Assembly (NCBI GenBank): GCA_030151165.1
Contig: JASLEM010000567.1
Span: 1 to 5,971, forward strand
Direction: 5' to 3'
Origin: Burkholderiaceae bacterium
Lineage (GTDB): Bacteria; Pseudomonadota; Gammaproteobacteria; Burkholderiales; Burkholderiaceae
Length of the DNA stretch: 5,971 nt
In this document: positions 5,422 through 5,971 of the stretch, piece by piece
Position numbering within the stretch: position 1 is the first letter of the stretch
Layout of the letters: the number at the start of each line of letters is the position of its first letter
The notes under the pieces: generated by a model
Database searches by the model: none
The model's input: only the letters and a program-made list of their open reading frames with translations
Told to the model about the DNA's origin: nothing
Translations under genes and position numbers: made by a program

Positions 5422-5971
5422 TCAGCCGATGACCTTCGTGGCGGCCTTGTTCAGCTTCGGCGGCGTTTCGTACGTGTGCCACGGCGCCGGCGACGGCACT
5501 TCCCACTCGAGGCCCTCGGCGCCTTCCCACGGCTGCTGCGGCGCGGGCGCGCCCTTGCCGCGCATCACCGGCACGACGATGAACAGCAGGAAGAACACCT
5601 GCGTCAGGCCGAAGCCGAACGCGCCGACCGACGCGAGCGCGTTGAAGTCGGCGAACTGCATCGGGTAGTCGGCCACGCGGCGCGGCATGCCGGCCAGGCC
5701 GAGGAAGTGCATCGGGAAGAACGTGACGTTGAAGAACACCAGCGACAGCCAGAAGTGCAGCTTGCCGCGGAACTCGCTGTACATCACGCCGGTCCACTTC
5801 GGGCTCCAGTAGTAGAAGCCGGAGAACATCCCGAACAGCGAGCCGGCGACGAGCACGTAGTGGAAGTGCGCGACGACGTAGTAGGTGTCCTGCAGCTGGA
5901 TGTCGATCGGCGCCATCGAGCAGATCAGGCCGGTGAAGCCGCCCATCGTGAACACGAAGATGAAGCCGACG
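5422..5971 (-). CDS. ctaD: Cytochrome c oxidase subunit I, 3' part only
   Basis: Subunit I is the catalytic core of the aa3 oxidase, holding haem a, haem a3 and CuB. The last 182 residues are visible; the gene enters from the right edge with the frame open across it. The fragment begins VGFIFVFTMGGFTGL and contains the H-F-H motif in DTYYVVAHFHYVL (fragment residues 28-40). The two His are the axial ligands of haem a3 and haem a in this family. Further landmarks are GSLFGMFSGFYYW (43-55), the FNVTFFPMHFLGLAGMPRR stretch (80-98), ADYP (100-103), and the proteobacterial C-terminal tail LEWEVPSPAPWHTYETPP. Helices X-XII are represented. The other CuB ligands and the Tyr-His crosslink lie outside the window. 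Sequence is intact with a normal stop. It is the first visible gene of the right-hand operon; ctaC is expected upstream but cannot be seen. Confidence 0.98.
   Translation of the reverse strand, partial: VGFIFVFTMGGFTGLICSMAPIDIQLQDTYYVVAHFHYVLVAGSLFGMFSGFYYWSPKWTGVMYSEFRGKLHFWLSLVFFNVTFFPMHFLGLAGMPRRVADYPMQFADFNALASVGAFGFGLTQVFFLLFIVVPVMRGKGAPAPQQPWEGAEGLEWEVPSPAPWHTYETPPKLNKAATKVIG

Noticed and set aside
3420..5432. Long plus-strand open frames (3420-4367 and 4509-5432) opposite ctaE and ctaG.
   Set aside because: Both are antisense shadows with Arg/Val/His-rich low-complexity products; the minus-strand proteins are unmistakable oxidase genes.
5378..5797. Extension of the 38-residue gene to 178 residues.
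   Set aside because: The added part reads ctaD in the wrong frame and is Arg-rich; ctaD occupies this region in its own intact frame.
1..5971. Signs of a mobile element, CRISPR array, tRNA, toxin-antitoxin pair or defence system.
   Set aside because: No long direct or terminal inverted repeats, integrase or transposase, spaced repeats or tRNA-like folds were seen. Gene content is uniformly respiratory with even GC-rich codon use.

Overview
The window is a compact, high-GC bacterial locus devoted to the aa3-type cytochrome c oxidase, the haem-copper terminal oxidase that passes electrons from cytochrome c to oxygen. The gene order, GC-rich codon use and protein sequences fit a Burkholderia-type betaproteobacterium. 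This is inferred from family recognition, not from a search. Nine genes cover almost everything, and no gene-free stretch exceeds 160 bases. I see no tRNA, rRNA, CRISPR array, insertion sequence or phage material.

Right part (5971 down to 3369, minus strand). In transcription order: the 3' end of ctaD (subunit I, with the haem-ligand HFH motif), a 38-residue single-helix small assembly protein, ctaG (Cox11-type CuB insertion factor), a DUF2970 one-helix membrane protein, and ctaE (subunit III). Genes overlap or nearly touch except for an AT-rich leader of about 100 bases before ctaE. A GC-rich hairpin at 3301-3326 closes this operon and can also stop transcription coming from the left.

Middle (2975-3208, plus strand). 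A 77-residue twin-transmembrane protein (DUF2909 type) is the only plus-strand gene. Its start codon shares the tetranucleotide CATG with the start codon of the divergent SURF1 gene. It runs convergently toward ctaE, with the hairpin between them.

Left part (2976 down to 1, minus strand). SURF1, a membrane-anchored thioredoxin/SCO-like protein with a CxxxC motif, ctaA (haem A synthase) and the 5' end of ctaB (haem O synthase). The last three are joined by 4-base ATGA overlaps.

Together, CtaB farnesylates haem B to haem O, CtaA oxidises haem O to haem A, SURF1 helps load haem into subunit I, CtaG supplies CuB, and the SCO-like protein may handle copper or thiol chemistry. This is mostly a well-known locus. 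The less characterised parts are the 38-residue protein, the DUF2970 and twin-TM proteins, the divergent SCO-like protein, a SURF1 lacking the usual C-terminal His, and the two-base overlap of divergent start codons.
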